A stretch of DNA of 64,000 nucleotides from Leuctra nigra (lineage: Eukaryota; Arthropoda; Insecta; Plecoptera; Leuctridae). The first letter of the stretch is position 1, and every line of letters begins with the position of its first letter. This document shows positions 34,650 to 46,266 of the stretch, one piece after another. Below the pieces are notes generated by a model. That model saw only the letters and a program-made list of their open reading frames with translations. It had not been told where the DNA came from and ran no database searches. Where the stretch lies: assembly GCA_934045905.1 (NCBI GenBank), contig OW203769.1, positions 1,513,546-1,577,545 of the forward strand, in the 5' to 3' direction. The position numbers and the translations under genes are program-made.

Positions 34650-34800
34650 ACAGGTATGGCTGAGAGGTAACGCTCTGTACTCTTCCTTCCCACATTCCAT
34701 CCTTGCCTTCTCTTCACCATCTCCCAATCATCAGCATAATCATTCATCCGTCGCCATTAACCTCGCTGCAGAACAGTGCGACGTTAAGCTCCAGGAAAAA
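34650..34800 (+). mobile_element. tRNA-derived SINE, internally deleted
   Basis: Box A-like TGGCTGAGAGGTAACGC is joined directly to the SINE tail ('ccttcccacattccatcc', 'cctcgctgcagaacagtgcg', 'acgttaagct'). Box B and about 110 bp present in the 45226 copy are missing. Confidence 0.65.
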
Positions 34801-35094
34801 ATCTTTTATCAAATCTGAGTATACCTATAAAAGAAAACAAGATAACAATAATTCGCAATATATACCAGGTGGCGCAAAAATCTCTCCCTGTTTGAGAAGT
34901 AACTATATCGAAATTATTACAGCTAGCGTTCTGAAATTTATATAAAATTAAGAAAACATACCAAATTTAATATGTGCATGTTTCAAAATATCTGTTATAG
35001 ATTAGAAATAAATTAAAAATGCTTGTAGATACGGTTCTGAATTTACCTATTTCCTACCTAAATCGATACCTAAAATCGATTTTACATATTAAAA

Positions 35095-35331
35095 GCAAAC
35101 CAAAAGCAGCAAATCGATACTGTAATGTGTCTCAATGTTCAAACAAAGAATCAACAGCTGCAGATGGACTCTCCTTTCATTTATTCCCGAAGGACGATGT
35201 GCGGGAGAAACAATAATCTGCAATCTGCTTTGAAGATTGGAAAGAGGGTTTCCAAAAGGCATGTTAGCTTTATTATTCTATGATGTTAATGTGTGGGGAA
35301 CATTTTAAAGCAGAGAACTTCTTTAACTCTG
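35095..35331 (+). pseudogene. THAP zinc-finger domain relic
   Basis: The frame reads RYCNVSQCSNKE ... LSFHLFPKDDVREKQ then stops. Further on, CGEHFKAENFFNSG resumes in the C-x-x-H part, followed by a GTAAGA donor. C-x(4)-C ... F-P-K-D ... C-x-x-H-F is the THAP signature. The stop after REKQ and the frame change between the halves mean that it is broken, or that an intron is hidden there. THAP domains occur in P-element-like transposases and host DNA-binding proteins; which of these is the source is unknown. Confidence 0.6.
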
Positions 35332-35571
35332 GTAAGACTTGTATTATATTGTTTTGATATATCTGAAATAAGTTCATAAATCGTCAATGCAGGCTGCTCT
35401 GACCCGAAAACACTACACACTACTTCTATACACCTTGTCTATCCTACACAGGACTAGTGCTGCTACCTAGCCAGGCTTTAAACGCCAATACAGAACAGTC
35501 TGCAAAAAAGTATAATAAATAGGAAGATCAAGATAAGATAACATCCGCAAAACGTTGCAATTGAAACTGAA

Positions 35572-35884
35572 GCCTCATTCACAATGCAGGTCGCTAACTT
35601 TAACTTGAAACGATAGCGATAATGTTAACTTTAACTTTAACTTGTTCCTATTCAGAATGACAATTCTGTATCTTCGTATTATTGCGCGATTTCTATTGGT
35701 TGACTCAAGGTCGACCGCTAACTTAAACGTGAATGTTTGGAGTTTGGTAACTTTCACGTAAACGTTAATGTCAATAAGTTAGCGTTCTGCCGTTGAGAAT
35801 ACTACCCAGTGATCCCGTAAAACAAGTATTCTTAAGTGAACGTTAAAGTTTCAAGTTAAAGTTAGCGGTGCATTGTGAATGGCC
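35572..35884. mobile_element. MITE with 'taactttaactt' inverted repeats
   Basis: GCCTCATTCACAATGCAGG...CGCTAACTTTAACTTGAAAC at the left mirrors GGCCATTCACAATGCACC...AGCGGTGC at the right. No target duplication was assigned. An open frame on the minus strand is spurious. Confidence 0.7.
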
Positions 35885-36027
35885 TTGGATCGGTTATTTA
35901 CGTGTCCTCTGATACGTTTCCACAATAATCGCAAATTTCCACTCGGTGTGACGTCACCATAGCTTCAACTCGAGTATTTGTTTTATTGCATTGATCATGT
36001 ATGTGTCACTGTGTAATGTAGATTCCA

Positions 36028-36131
36028 TGACGTCATGCGATGGTCTGCCCATGACGTCATGTGATGGTCTGCCCATGACGTCATGCGATGGTCTGCCCAT
36101 GACGTCATGTGATGGTCTGCCCATGACGTCA
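36028..36131. promoter_or_regulatory. five CRE palindromes in a 24-bp tandem repeat
   Basis: TGACGTCA occurs at 36028, 36052, 36076, 36100 and 36124, exactly 24 bp apart, separated by 'tgygatggtctgcccа'-type spacers. The last one ends at 36131, adjacent to the stop codon of the minus-strand coiled-coil gene. The array therefore lies in its 3' untranslated region or flank. It is a minisatellite by structure; function as a CREB/ATF site cluster is inferred from the motif only. Confidence 0.75.
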
Positions 36132-36329
36132 CTAGTCGAACTTGAGCGTCTTGAAGATAGAGTGGACCAGCTGCCGCTTGCCGCTCGGTCCGATGACCAT
36201 GTATCCGATGGCCGCCAACTTGCTCTTCAGCTCAGTGTTGTACGCGCCGGCCGCCACGTGCTCCTCCTGCACAGCTTCGTAATGCGTCTGATGCTTCTGG
36301 AGGTTCGCAGCGTTCTCCGCAGACGTTTT
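36132..36329 (-). CDS. coiled-coil protein, last exon
   Basis: A 66-codon frame with acceptor 'ctgatttcag' at 36333-36330 and stop TAG at 36134-36132. It reads KTSAENAANLQKHQTHYEAV ... ELKSKLAAIGYMVIGPSG, KRQLVHSIFKTLKFD. It continues in phase 0 from the exon at 39326-39162 (…IIENE|KTSAEN). The segment is helix-forming and charged, ending in a short more ordered tail. GC and codon pattern are gene-like against the AT-rich background. I do not recognise the family; the N-terminal exons lie upstream, beyond the minisatellite. Confidence 0.7.
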   Translation of the reverse strand, partial: KTSAENAANLQKHQTHYEAVQEEHVAAGAYNTELKSKLAAIGYMVIGPSGKRQLVHSIFKTLKFD

Positions 36330-36357
36330 CTGAAATCAGTGGCATGAGAGGGTATTA

Positions 36358-36662
36358 ATCGATTTTTATCAATATCTTTTACCAATGTAATTGTTAACAA
36401 AATAAGGCTTTGTACGAGTATTCAGAACAGTTCAATGAAAATAATTGCATAGCTCTCGTTATGATTTATTAGATGTACTTTGTCCTACAGACGTTTAGTG
36501 CCCGAAAATTAGTAAAATTATGGTTCTAAACATATGTTGGACAAAATAAAACTAATAACTTATTCCAAACTATGCAATTATTTTCATTGAACTGTTCTGA
36601 ATACTCGTACAAATCCCTATTTTTAAAAAAATTACATTAGTAAAAGATATTGATAAAAATCG
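36358..36662. repeat. foldback repeat, ~95-bp arms
   Basis: 'atcgatttttatcaatatc' and 'gtacgagtattcagaacag' on the left recur in reverse complement on the right, up to 36662. It lies in the last intron of the coiled-coil gene. Confidence 0.8.
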
Positions 36663-36692
36663 CTTAAAATACTCTTCAAGGCCACGCTCACG

Positions 36693-37140
36693 ACTCAGCC
36701 TTCTTAAGAGGCCTCGGGAAGCGAACGGGAAACGCACTGGTCTTTAAAGTGATTTTCTTAAATTTTGTCTCACCCACTAAATTATTTTAAAAAATCAAAT
36801 AGTAACGACATGTTTCAGCCTAAAGGTACGTTTACAGCTCGGCGTTCGTTCGACGTTCGGCCCTCAGCGCTCGCCGTTAAGCCTCCTGATTGGCAAACGC
36901 CGAGCGCTGGCGTTCAAGGTCAAAGATAAACCGTGTGCATCTTTCAGCGCTAGCGCTGAGCGTCGAGCGTCGAACGTCAAGCTGTATACATACCTTAATG
37001 GACTAAACAATGGCACACACTGGAGTGCTTAATGACCTCTGGTACGACCTCAAAGTGATAAAAACGATTATTTTAACATAAATATATCAGATTTTTTAAA
37101 ATTAAATATTTGAAAGACAAAATTTCAAAAAAAACGCTCT
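36693..37140. mobile_element. decayed copy of the TTAA foldback element
   Basis: 'cttaagaggcctcgggaagc', 'gaacgggaaacgcac', 'atgacctctggtacgacctc' and 'aaacgctctgacgattaagg' match the element at 54417-54808. It is split by the MITE at 36824-36995. Confidence 0.65.
36824..36995. mobile_element. MITE with TAA target duplication
   Basis: AGGTACGTTTACAGCT at the left and its diverged complement at the right, with TAA on both flanks. GC-rich interior with many GCGCT repeats. Confidence 0.65.
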
Positions 37141-38060
37141 GACGATTAAGGTGAGACTACTCGGCCGTTTTAGCAATTTGAGAGAGAAAAATGGTTTCTT
37201 AAATGGGTGAAACTTTGACATGATGTTCACATGAAAGGTCTGATTGTATATTAATAGCCCTTTTTCAATTTTGCGTGCTTTGTTAATTAGGCGCCGGTTA
37301 TTCAACAAATCCGCTTAAAACTATGAAACTTTCGATACACGCATGCAACCAGTTAAGCAATTGATCTCAAATTTTAATCATGATTAGATAAAAGACAAAC
37401 TTAGAGTTATCTTGTGTATTTTTTTAGATTAAATTCATACGACACCCAGCGAGACAAGAAAAAGGACCATTTCTCACTAAAAATCCAAATAATTAGTACT
37501 TATTTACAAAGCAAAAGTTTAAAAATTTACCAAGTGATAACATTAAGTTTGTATTTTATCTAATCATGATTAAAATTTTATATCATTTCGTCAACCCATT
37601 TTGTCTTCAATCGTATCCAAAAAAAGTGCCTGGTACACGCGGCAAAATCGCTAGCGCTTGCAACATCTTACTTATTGTTCGTTTCCCTATCATAAGTTCG
37701 GCGTTTTCATTAAATATTGTACAGAACGTTTCACAAACTTTTATAATTTATTGAAATGACTTCGATATTTCTCCAGACTTCTGAACCTTCATCTGGAGTT
37801 TGAAGTAATAGTTTAGTAGATAATAAAAAATGACTTAACAATTGAAAACATATCCAAAAGGCTTAAAAATTTAAAAGAAGTCACTAAGAAACGCTTACAT
37901 TTATAACGTGAAGCTCCAGATGTAGCTTGCAGAAGGCAGGTGAAATATCGAGTGATTTCATTAAATAATCAAGGTTTGTGAAACGTTCTATGTAATTTAA
38001 TATTGACATATTCATTGAAATGTTGTTGTGGAAGCTTCTTCAAGCTTCCTCGCATTCCTT
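37141..38060. other. intronic sequence with a repeat shared with 62470-63660
   Basis: 'ctcggccgttttagcaatt', 'cagttattcaacaaa' and 'agataaaagacaaacttag' segments recur around 62490 and 63510-63620. No ends or genes were identified. Confidence 0.4.
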
Positions 38061-38066
38061 CGTAAT

Positions 38067-38079
38067 GTCTGTCTGTCTG

Positions 38080-38116
<37 letters not shown>

Positions 38117-38165
38117 GCATGTATGTCTGTCAGTCTGTCTGTCTGCATGTATGTCTGTCTGTCTG

Positions 38166-38261
<96 letters not shown>

Positions 38262-38341
38262 AGTCTGTCTACATGTATGTCTGTCTGCCTGTGTCTCTCT
38301 GTCTGTCTGCATGTATGTCTGTCTGTCTGTCTGTGTCTGTA

Positions 38342-38374
<33 letters not shown>

Positions 38375-38413
38375 GTCTGTCTGTCTGTATGTCTGTCTGT
38401 CAGTCTGCATGTA

Positions 38414-38466
<53 letters not shown>

Positions 38467-38499
38467 GCATGTATGTCTGTCTGTCTGTCTGTGTCTGTA

Positions 38500-38532
<33 letters not shown>

Positions 38533-38571
38533 GTCTGTCTGTCTGTATGTCTGTCTGTCAGTCTGCATGTA

Positions 38572-38635
<64 letters not shown>
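38067..38635. repeat. (CTGT)n microsatellite
   Basis: About 570 bp of tetranucleotide CTGT with interspersed 'gcatgtatgtctgt' variants. One ~150-bp block including TCTCTCTGT and GTATGTCTGTCTGTCAG recurs twice (near 38330 and 38490). All open frames across it are simple-sequence artefacts. Confidence 0.95.
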
Positions 38636-39161
38636 CCTCCTACATGATTCCTCCTCTGATAATATCTAGATTTGTCTTTGCAGCTTTTGTCTTTGTCAAG
38701 GTCTGTAGTATCACTGCAAACATATTATTAATTCAGGCTCATTAACACTTTAAACACGCAGTTTAAACACACACATTTCACACATTTAAACGCCATTAAA
38801 AGTTAGGATATTCGACCATGAAATCCATTATAAAGTTACAATAAAGTTATTTGGCACAATTTTGAATACTATTTTATGGTGTGTAAAATATCTGAATGAT
38901 ATTTATTCTGTTATTATTGTTTTTAATAGATTGCTGTATGTCAATCTCATAAAATTTGGCTCTACTTTCGATTTCAGTAGAGAAGATTACAAATTATCTA
39001 GTAACTCTGCTTTAAGAAATATAAAATCACATGCAGTTCCGTGATCCTAATATCTATTTATGTTTCATTGTTTCATTGTTGAATAACATAACTTGATCTT
39101 CGGATCATCGGTCCTGCACGTGAACTGTTTTTAGAAAGCAGAGCAATGGAGTTAAACTCAC

Positions 39162-39326
39162 CTCATTCTCGATAATAGCTTTGTCGATGTCGGACGAAGC
39201 TTTCAACTTCTTCTCCATCTGTTCTCGCATCTTCCTCATGTCATACTTCAGATCATTAATCTTTCTCGTCAACGCCCTGTCCTCATCCCCAGCGTCGCTC
39301 TGGGCAACCAGCGTGTCCCATTCTTT
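39162..39326 (-). CDS. coiled-coil protein, penultimate exon
   Basis: A 55-codon exon in phase 0 with acceptor 'gtgagtgcag' (39330-39327) and donor GTGAGT (39161-39156). It reads KEWDTLVAQSDAGDEDRALT, RKINDLKYDMRKMREQMEKK, LKASSDIDKAIIENE. Leucine/methionine/isoleucine spacing with alternating charge indicates a coiled coil. Its acceptor coincides with the edge of a 56-bp minisatellite. Confidence 0.75.
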
Positions 39327-41453
39327 CTGCACTCACAAGTAATTGACCAGTGAACATTGTGATTGAATAACAGCATTGGTCTCTGCACTCACAAGTAATT
39401 GACCAGTGAACATTGTGATTGAATAACAGCATTGGTCTCTGCACTCACAAGTATTTGACCAGTGAACATTGTGATGGAATAACAGCATTGGTCTCTGCAC
39501 TCACAAGTAATTGACCAGTGAACATTGTGATTGAATAGCAGCATTGGTCTCTGCACTTACAAGTAATTGACCAGTGAACATTGTGATTGAATTAGAGCAT
39601 TGGTCTCTGCACTCACAAGTAATTGACCAGTGAACATTGTGATTGAATAACAGCATTGGTCTCTGCACTCACAAGTAATTGACCAGTGAACATTGTGATT
39701 GAATAACAGCATTGGTCTCTGCACTCACAAGTAATTGACCAGTGAACATTGTGATGGAATAACAGCATTGGTCTCTGCACTCACAAGTAATTGACCAGTG
39801 AACATTGTGATGGAATAACAGCATTGGTCTCTGCACTCACAAGTAATTGACCAGTGAACATTGTGATTGAATAACAGCATTGGTCTCTGCACTCACAAGT
39901 AATTGACCAGTGAACATTGTGATGGAATAACAGCATTGGTCTCTGCACTCACAAGTAATTGACCAGTGAACATTGTGATGGAATAACAGCATTGGTCTCT
40001 GCACTCACAAGTAATTGACCAGTGAACATTGTGATGGAATAACAGCATTGGTCTCTGCACTCACAAGTAATTGACCAGTGAACATTGTGATGGAATAACA
40101 GCATTGGTCTCTGCACTCACAAGTAATTGACCAGTGAACATTGTGATGGAATAACAGCATTGGTCTCTGCACTCACAAGTAATTGACCAGTGAACATTGT
40201 GATTGAATTAGAGCATTGGTCTCTGCACTCACAAGTAATTGACCAGTGAACATTGTGATTGAATAACAGCATTGGTCTCTGCACTCACAAGTAATTGAAC
40301 AGTGAACATTGTGATTGAATAACAGCATTGGTCTCTGCACTCACAAGTAATTGACCAGTGAACATTGTGATGGAATAACAGCATTGGTCTCTGCACTCAC
40401 AAGTAATTGACCAGTGAACATTGTGATTGAATAACAGCATTGGTCTCTGCACTCACAAGTAATTGACCAGTGAACATTGTGATGGAATAACAGCATTGGT
40501 CTCTGCACTCACAAGTAATTGACCAGTGAACATTGTGATGGAATAACAGCATTGGTCTCTGCACTCACAAGTAATTGACCAGTGAACATTGTGATTGAAT
40601 AACAGCATTGGTCTCTGCACTCACAAGTAATTGACCAGTGAACATTGTGATTGAATAACAGCATTGGTCTCTGCACTCACAAGTAATTGACCAGTGAACA
40701 TTGTGATGGAATAACAGCATTGGTCTCTGCACTCACAAGTAATTGACCAGTGAACATTGTGATGGAATAACAGCATTGGTCTCTGCACTCACAAGTAATT
40801 GACCAGTGAACATTGTGATTGAATAACAGCATTGGTCTCTGCACTCACAAGTAATTGACCAGTGAACATTGTGATGGAATAACAGCATTGGTCTCTGCAC
40901 TCACAAGTAATTGACCAGTGAACATTGTGATTGAATTAGAGCATTGGTCTCTGCACTCACAAGTAATTGACCAGTGAACATTGTGATGGAATAACAGCAT
41001 TGGTCTCTGCACTCACAAGTAATATACCAGTGAACATTGTGATGGAATAACAGCATTGGTCTCTGCACTCACAAGTAATTGACCAGTGAACATTGTGATG
41101 GAATAACAGCATTGGTCTCTGCACTCACAAGTAATTGACCAGTGAACATTGTGATGGAATAACAGCATTGGTCTCTGCACTCACAAGTAATTGACCAGTG
41201 AACATTGTGATGGAATAACAGTATTGGTCTCTGCACTCACAAGTAATTGACCAGTGAACATTGTGATTGAATAGCAGCATTGGTCTCTGCACTCACAAGT
41301 AATTGACCAGTGAACATTGTGATGGAATAACAGCATTGGTCTCTGCACTCACAAGTAATTGACCAGTGAACATTGTGATGGAATAACAGCATTGGTCTCT
41401 GCACTCACAAGTAATTGACCAGTGAACATTGTGATGGAATAACAGCATTGGTC
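39321..41453. repeat. 56-bp minisatellite, about 38 copies
   Basis: Unit 'tctctgcactcacaagtaat', 'tgaccagtgaacattgtgat', 'tgaataacagcattgg' with two main variants (GATTGAATAA and GATGGAATAA) and a rarer GAATTAGAGC. On the minus strand every unit contains ACTTGTGAGTGCAG, the acceptor of the adjacent exon, which itself includes a donor-like GTGAGT. Confidence 0.97.
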
Positions 41454-41814
41454 ACTCGAGGAAACATCGAAAGAAAAAGAGCACACGTCTTTAATATATT
41501 TCTTTAAACAGTTCAATCAATCTATTTTTTGTTATAAACTCGTATAAATCATGTTTTATGATATGCTGGGATGGATAATTATTACAGTTCTAAAAGAAAA
41601 CAAAGTTTTTGGAGAGGTTTGTTGCCAGCTCGTGTTAGATATAAATTTCATCTGTTAGTGGGGAGTTTGTCAACTTATAAAAGGACCAAGGTTGACTTTT
41701 TTTAAGAAATTAATTAAAACTAAAGAATATTCAAGAAGATGGTTCATCGGCTGGGTAGTGGGGTTGACCTTAAACAGGTTTTTACTCGATTTATTTTAAT
41801 ATATTTTTTTTGTC

Positions 41815-41975
41815 TGGGGCTTAACGTCGCACTGTTCTGCAGCGAGGCTAATGGCGACGGATTAATGATTATGATGATGATTGGGAGATGATGGTGAAGA
41901 GTAGGTAAGGATGGAAGGTGGGAAGGAGGCGGTCGTGACCTATTTGTAGGGTTACGTACGTTGAACATACGTATG
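41815..41975 (-). mobile_element. tRNA-derived SINE tail (minus)
   Basis: 'gtctggggcttaacgtcgca', 'ctgttctgcagcgaggctaa', 'tggcgacgga' is the reverse complement of the SINE tail at 45380-45500. The tRNA head is missing. Confidence 0.75.
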
Positions 41976-43880
41976 CTCAACGGACACGTGAACGTACCCG
42001 GTTAAATGGGGAGTTACGTGGCATTCTCCTGGTTTCTGAAAGAGCTTGTGGTTTTCTTTGGTTATGTTTCACAGATTTGTATGTCTATTCAACTGTACTT
42101 GATAATTTTGTTCGATGTGATGCTCCGAAATGTTGATCAGTTTCTGATTTTACTGCTTTAGCCGGTTGCTGAGGAATGCTGACAATTGACTCTTATTTCT
42201 TGAACAAATAATTTTTGGATCATTCTCAGATTATTGATAAACAATATAAAATCAAATCAGTTTTTTACATTCACTGGAGTAGTTACGGTGTTGCTGTTTT
42301 TCTTTTGTTTCTTTATTACCATGGGGTTATTGGATAAGATAATGTTTTGATGATTTTTCCCTGTTATTATTTATTATTTAATGACTTGATTGAAATAAAT
42401 TATTATTAATACTATAATTTTGATTATGGTTTATTGTCTGAGGAATGTTTTGTAATGTTTTAATTTACCAAATTAAGTTGTTTTTTTAACACAGAGAAGC
42501 ACAGAGATGATTTTTTCTGTTTGTACGTGTGTTTTTCTCAATACATTAACACAAAAACTATGTTTTCAGAAATTCCTGATAAGTGAAATATATTATCATA
42601 GTCGTTGCATTGTTTTGTTTCAAATGATTTCATCACAAGAAGTTACTCCGCAGTTTTTTGTTCTCGATTTAAGGTTATTCGAGTGGTACCACGTGACAAA
42701 ACATATATAACACGACATTTTTCAAACTATTGCTAAGAGAAAGATAATGTATTTTCCTCATTCTATAAGTGATTCAATAACCCTCTAAACCTTTTTCTTC
42801 TCCAATATTATGGTCACGAAAAATCGTTGTCGCATTAAATAAAATTTGTAGAGACCGCAATTTTCACTCTACAGACTTGCAAGTAGGCTCGTTTTCTTCA
42901 GTATGTATAGGCGAAGAGGGCACTATTTTTTTTGTCAATAACTTGATATCTATAACCTGGTCACAGGCACCAATAAATATGGGTTTTCTCGACGAAAAAA
43001 CCCGTAACTACCGACATTATTTTAGAAACATTGCAATGAAAATACCGAAAAAAATGCTTTAGTTCTCCTACCTAGGCATGTATTTTGATTATTCAAGAAA
43101 AGTTTTAGCTTGCTATATTGTAGGGGTCCTTACTCAAGGATTGAACGGTTATTCAGTTTCGATCTTTTATGTGAATCGTCTAGAACCAGTTTGGATCGTC
43201 CCGGATAAATTTTTAACTTTCCAAAATGGGTTGATTTCTAAATATTGATCTCAGCTGACATCTACATACAATAATATGCCCTGAAATTAAAAAGTCGTGC
43301 ATTCTCCCCCCCCCCCCCCCCCCTGAATTAAGCGCCTATTTTGGTACCTATATTTTAAATCGACTAGGCTGGTAACGGCTAACGCGTTGATTAGCGATTC
43401 TTCGTATTGCATTGCATGAGAACTACTATTGGTATGAAAGTTGCTGCTCTAAAATAGACCAGAGAAATACCTAGGAAGGTCTAAACAAAAGCGTAAAAGG
43501 AGCAGTGATAATTTCTTTAAATTGTCTTTAATAGAAATTTCCAAACAAGAATGAAATGTCGAAGAAATGTCAACAACTCTTCAATTTCTAGGAAAATTTC
43601 TAAACAGAATTCTATGGGTCACTAAACTCACGTTCTTAAAACATTGAAACTTGTGCGACCCCTGTATCAATACAGTACGTATTGTTAGTGCCTATAGGTG
43701 AAGTAATACCAACCATCAACAAAATACGAGTTGAATCGAGCTTATTGTTGGTTTAGATAAGAGAGAAGAAGTGCAAATATTGTGCCGAGAGGGGCGAGAT
43801 CTGATGCAATTCTTTCTTCAGTTGAGTTCTGGTTGTTGATCTGTGAGAGTCGAATGAAGGTTCGCGACAGCTCGGAAGTG
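41976..43880. other. AT-rich stretch, no supportable gene
   Basis: Contains a poly-C tract (43306-43323) and a decayed HelB 3' hairpin ('ggctaacgcgttgattagcg' near 43376, minus). No exon recognised. Confidence 0.4.
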
Positions 43881-43898
43881 CGAAGCCGTTGACGGAAT

Positions 43899-44738
43899 GA
43901 TATTAGCCGTTGTGTTGTACGCAGCACTGTCGTGACATCTCAGTACACTTCTCTTGTCACATCTCAGAGTCAAGGACATTCTGTGGCAATAGCCGTTGTG
44001 TTGTACGCAGCACTATCGTGACATCTCAGTACACTTCTCTTGTCACATCTCAGAGTCAAGGACATTCTGTGACAATAGCCGTTGTGTTGTACGCAGCACT
44101 GTCGTGACATCTCAGTACACTTCTCTTGTCACATCTCAGAGTCAAAGACATTCTGTGACAATAGCCGTTGTGTTGTACGCAGCACTATCGTGACATCTCA
44201 GTACACTTCTCTTGTCACATCTCAGAGTCAAGGACATTCTGTGACAATAGCCGTTGTGTTGTACGCAGCACTGTCGTGACATCTCAGTACACTTCTCTTG
44301 TCACATCTCTGAGTCAAGGACATTCTGTGACAATAGCCGTTGTGTTGTACGCAGCACTATCGTGACATCTCAGTACACTTCTCTTGTCACATCTCAGAGT
44401 CAAGGACATTCTGTGACAATAGCCGTTGTGTTGTACGCAGCACTGTCGTGACATCTCAGTACACTTCTCTTGTCACATCTCAGAGTCAAGGACATTCTGT
44501 GACAATAGCCGTTGTGTTGTACGCAGCACTGTCGTGACATCTCATTACACTTCTCTTGTCACATCTCAGAGTCAAGGACATTCTGTGACAATAGCCGTTG
44601 TGTTGTACGCAGCACTGTCGTGACATCTCAGTACACTTCTCTTGTCACATCTCAGAGTCAAGGACATTCTGTGACAATAGCCGTTGTGTTGTACGCAGCA
44701 CTATCGTGACATCTCAGAGTCAAGGACATTCTGTGACA
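43899..44738 (+). repeat. 86-bp minisatellite, about 9.7 copies, ending at a splice donor
   Basis: Unit 'atagccgttgtgttgtacgc', 'agcactgtcgtgacatctca', 'gtacacttctcttgtcacat', 'ctcagagtcaaggacattct', 'gtgaca'. Copies 1-7 alternate between cactGtcg and cactAtcg, so the array grew by a 172-bp dimer. The last unit is internally deleted and ends CGA|GTAAGTAC at 44743, a strong donor. Units carry pyrimidine-rich CAG acceptors. The 65-residue frames repeat every 86 bp and are artefacts of the array. Confidence 0.95.
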
Positions 44739-44909
44739 ACGAGTAAGTACTTCTTTGGCACACGCTCAATTTTTGCGACTTTTTATGACTTAATTTATTG
44801 TTCAATATAAATAATACAAACAATAACATTCACAAAAAATCTTCAAATATTACAAAGGGTTTAGCTGTAGTATAGATTCTTTATTCTATGGCTGTAGGGT
44901 ATTAAATTA

Positions 44910-46108
44910 CTAGGAAAACGCTCTGTGTGACGCGTTGATGAGCGAGCACGGATACACGCAACACCTCGAACCGAAATTATGTCTATCGAAAATGGCATTA
45001 AAAGCCAATAATACTTGAATTTCGTCACAGACTTGTATAAATATCTCCAAAATCTCCAAAAATATTGGTCCCAATAACCTTCCTAAGTTTTAAGTTGATC
45101 GATTAAACCTTTGATTGAACGGTTCCTTGTTATGTTTCAAAAATCACAGGATATCTTTCAAAAAATATACCTGGGACCACTCATATGATATGATATTAGT
45201 GTATACACAATATCAGATCAATCTGACGGAACAGATTGGCTGAGTGGTAACGCTCTGAACTTGTATTCTAGAGGCCCGGGTTCGATTCCCGCCGTCGTCC
45301 TTCCTGACTGGGCTTTTTTCGTGGTTTTCCTTCAGTCGACAGGCAAAATGCTGGGAAGGTACCCTACTAATAGGCCACGACCGTCTCCTTCCCACCTTCC
45401 ATCCTTACCTAATCTTCACCATCATCTCCCAATCATCCTCATAATCATTTATCCGTCGCCATTAGCCTCGCTGCAGAACAGTGCGACGTTAAGCCCCAGA
45501 CAAAAATCAGATCAATCTGTTGAACGGTCATTATTAGTTTCATTTCGTTTGAAACTTTCTGCTCTAACTACCTTGCCTTGAACTGAAGATTCGAAGTCGC
45601 CGTGAATTTGACAGCCAACACGTAAAATGTCCCTAAAATTACAAAAACTTTTGAAAATAACGACAGATTAGACTGAAAATTGGCAAAAATACCTTAAATG
45701 TTGGTACCAATGACCATGCAAAGTTTTTAGTTGGTCGGTCAATCGGTTCTAGTTTAAATTTCAAAAATCACAGGAAAAATGGTTTCAAATTTAAACCAAT
45801 AGGAGAATTTTGCTGAAACTTTTTATGATTGGGTAAAATGTTGGTTGCAATGAGAATGCTTAATTTCAAATTGATTGGACGAACCAATCGAAAGATAATT
45901 TTTTTTAAATTTGAACCAATCAGTAGATTTCAAAAATATTAGGGTCTGCAACGCCGAGAAATGGTTCGTACATGTGTGCAAAATTTCAGCTTGATCGAAG
46001 AAAACCTGTGACTTGTATATCGTCAGATAGCAGAAAAAAACACACACAAAAAAAAAGAGAGGTCCGTGCCAAAAGAGCCAAAAGGAGACGCTCGCTTCGC
46101 TCGCTCAA
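44910..46108 (-). mobile_element. HelB Helitron-like element with nested SINE
   Basis: CTAG at 44910, 5' TTGAGCG end at 46108. Outer neighbours are A and T, as expected for A^T insertion. A SINE is inserted at 45226-45505. Confidence 0.85.
45226..45505 (+). mobile_element. full-length tRNA-derived SINE
   Basis: Perfect 14-bp target duplication ATCAGATCAATCTG (45212-45225, 45506-45519). The head has box A TGGCTGAGTGGTAACGC and box B GGTTCGATTCC; TGGCTGAGTGG suggests a tRNA-Leu/Ser-like ancestor. The tail includes 'cagtcgacaggcaaaatgct', 'gccattagcctcgctgcag', 'cgttaagccccagac' and a short A-rich end. Confidence 0.9.
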
Positions 46109-46266
46109 TCAACTTAATTAATCAAATGCAAATAACTTGTGGTGAATAATAAATACATGGAAATACGATTGGCAGTGGTATAAACCCACAATTGTCACAG
46201 GCAAACTCATAATTACTTGATATTGAACTTTTTGGATTTCAATTGACTGGTAACGTGTATGTGAAA

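Noticed and set aside
38012..38745. Long open frames of Cys-Leu-Ser-Val or Gln-Thr-Asp repeats on both strands
   Set aside because: They are translations of the (CTGT)n microsatellite and are open in several frames.
39321..41453. CRISPR-like array
   Set aside because: Units are contiguous with no unique spacers and the genome is eukaryotic; it is a minisatellite.
43910..44810. Ten overlapping 65-residue frames MCCTQHCRDIS...
   Set aside because: The frame repeats every 86 bp because of the minisatellite; there is no independent evidence of coding.
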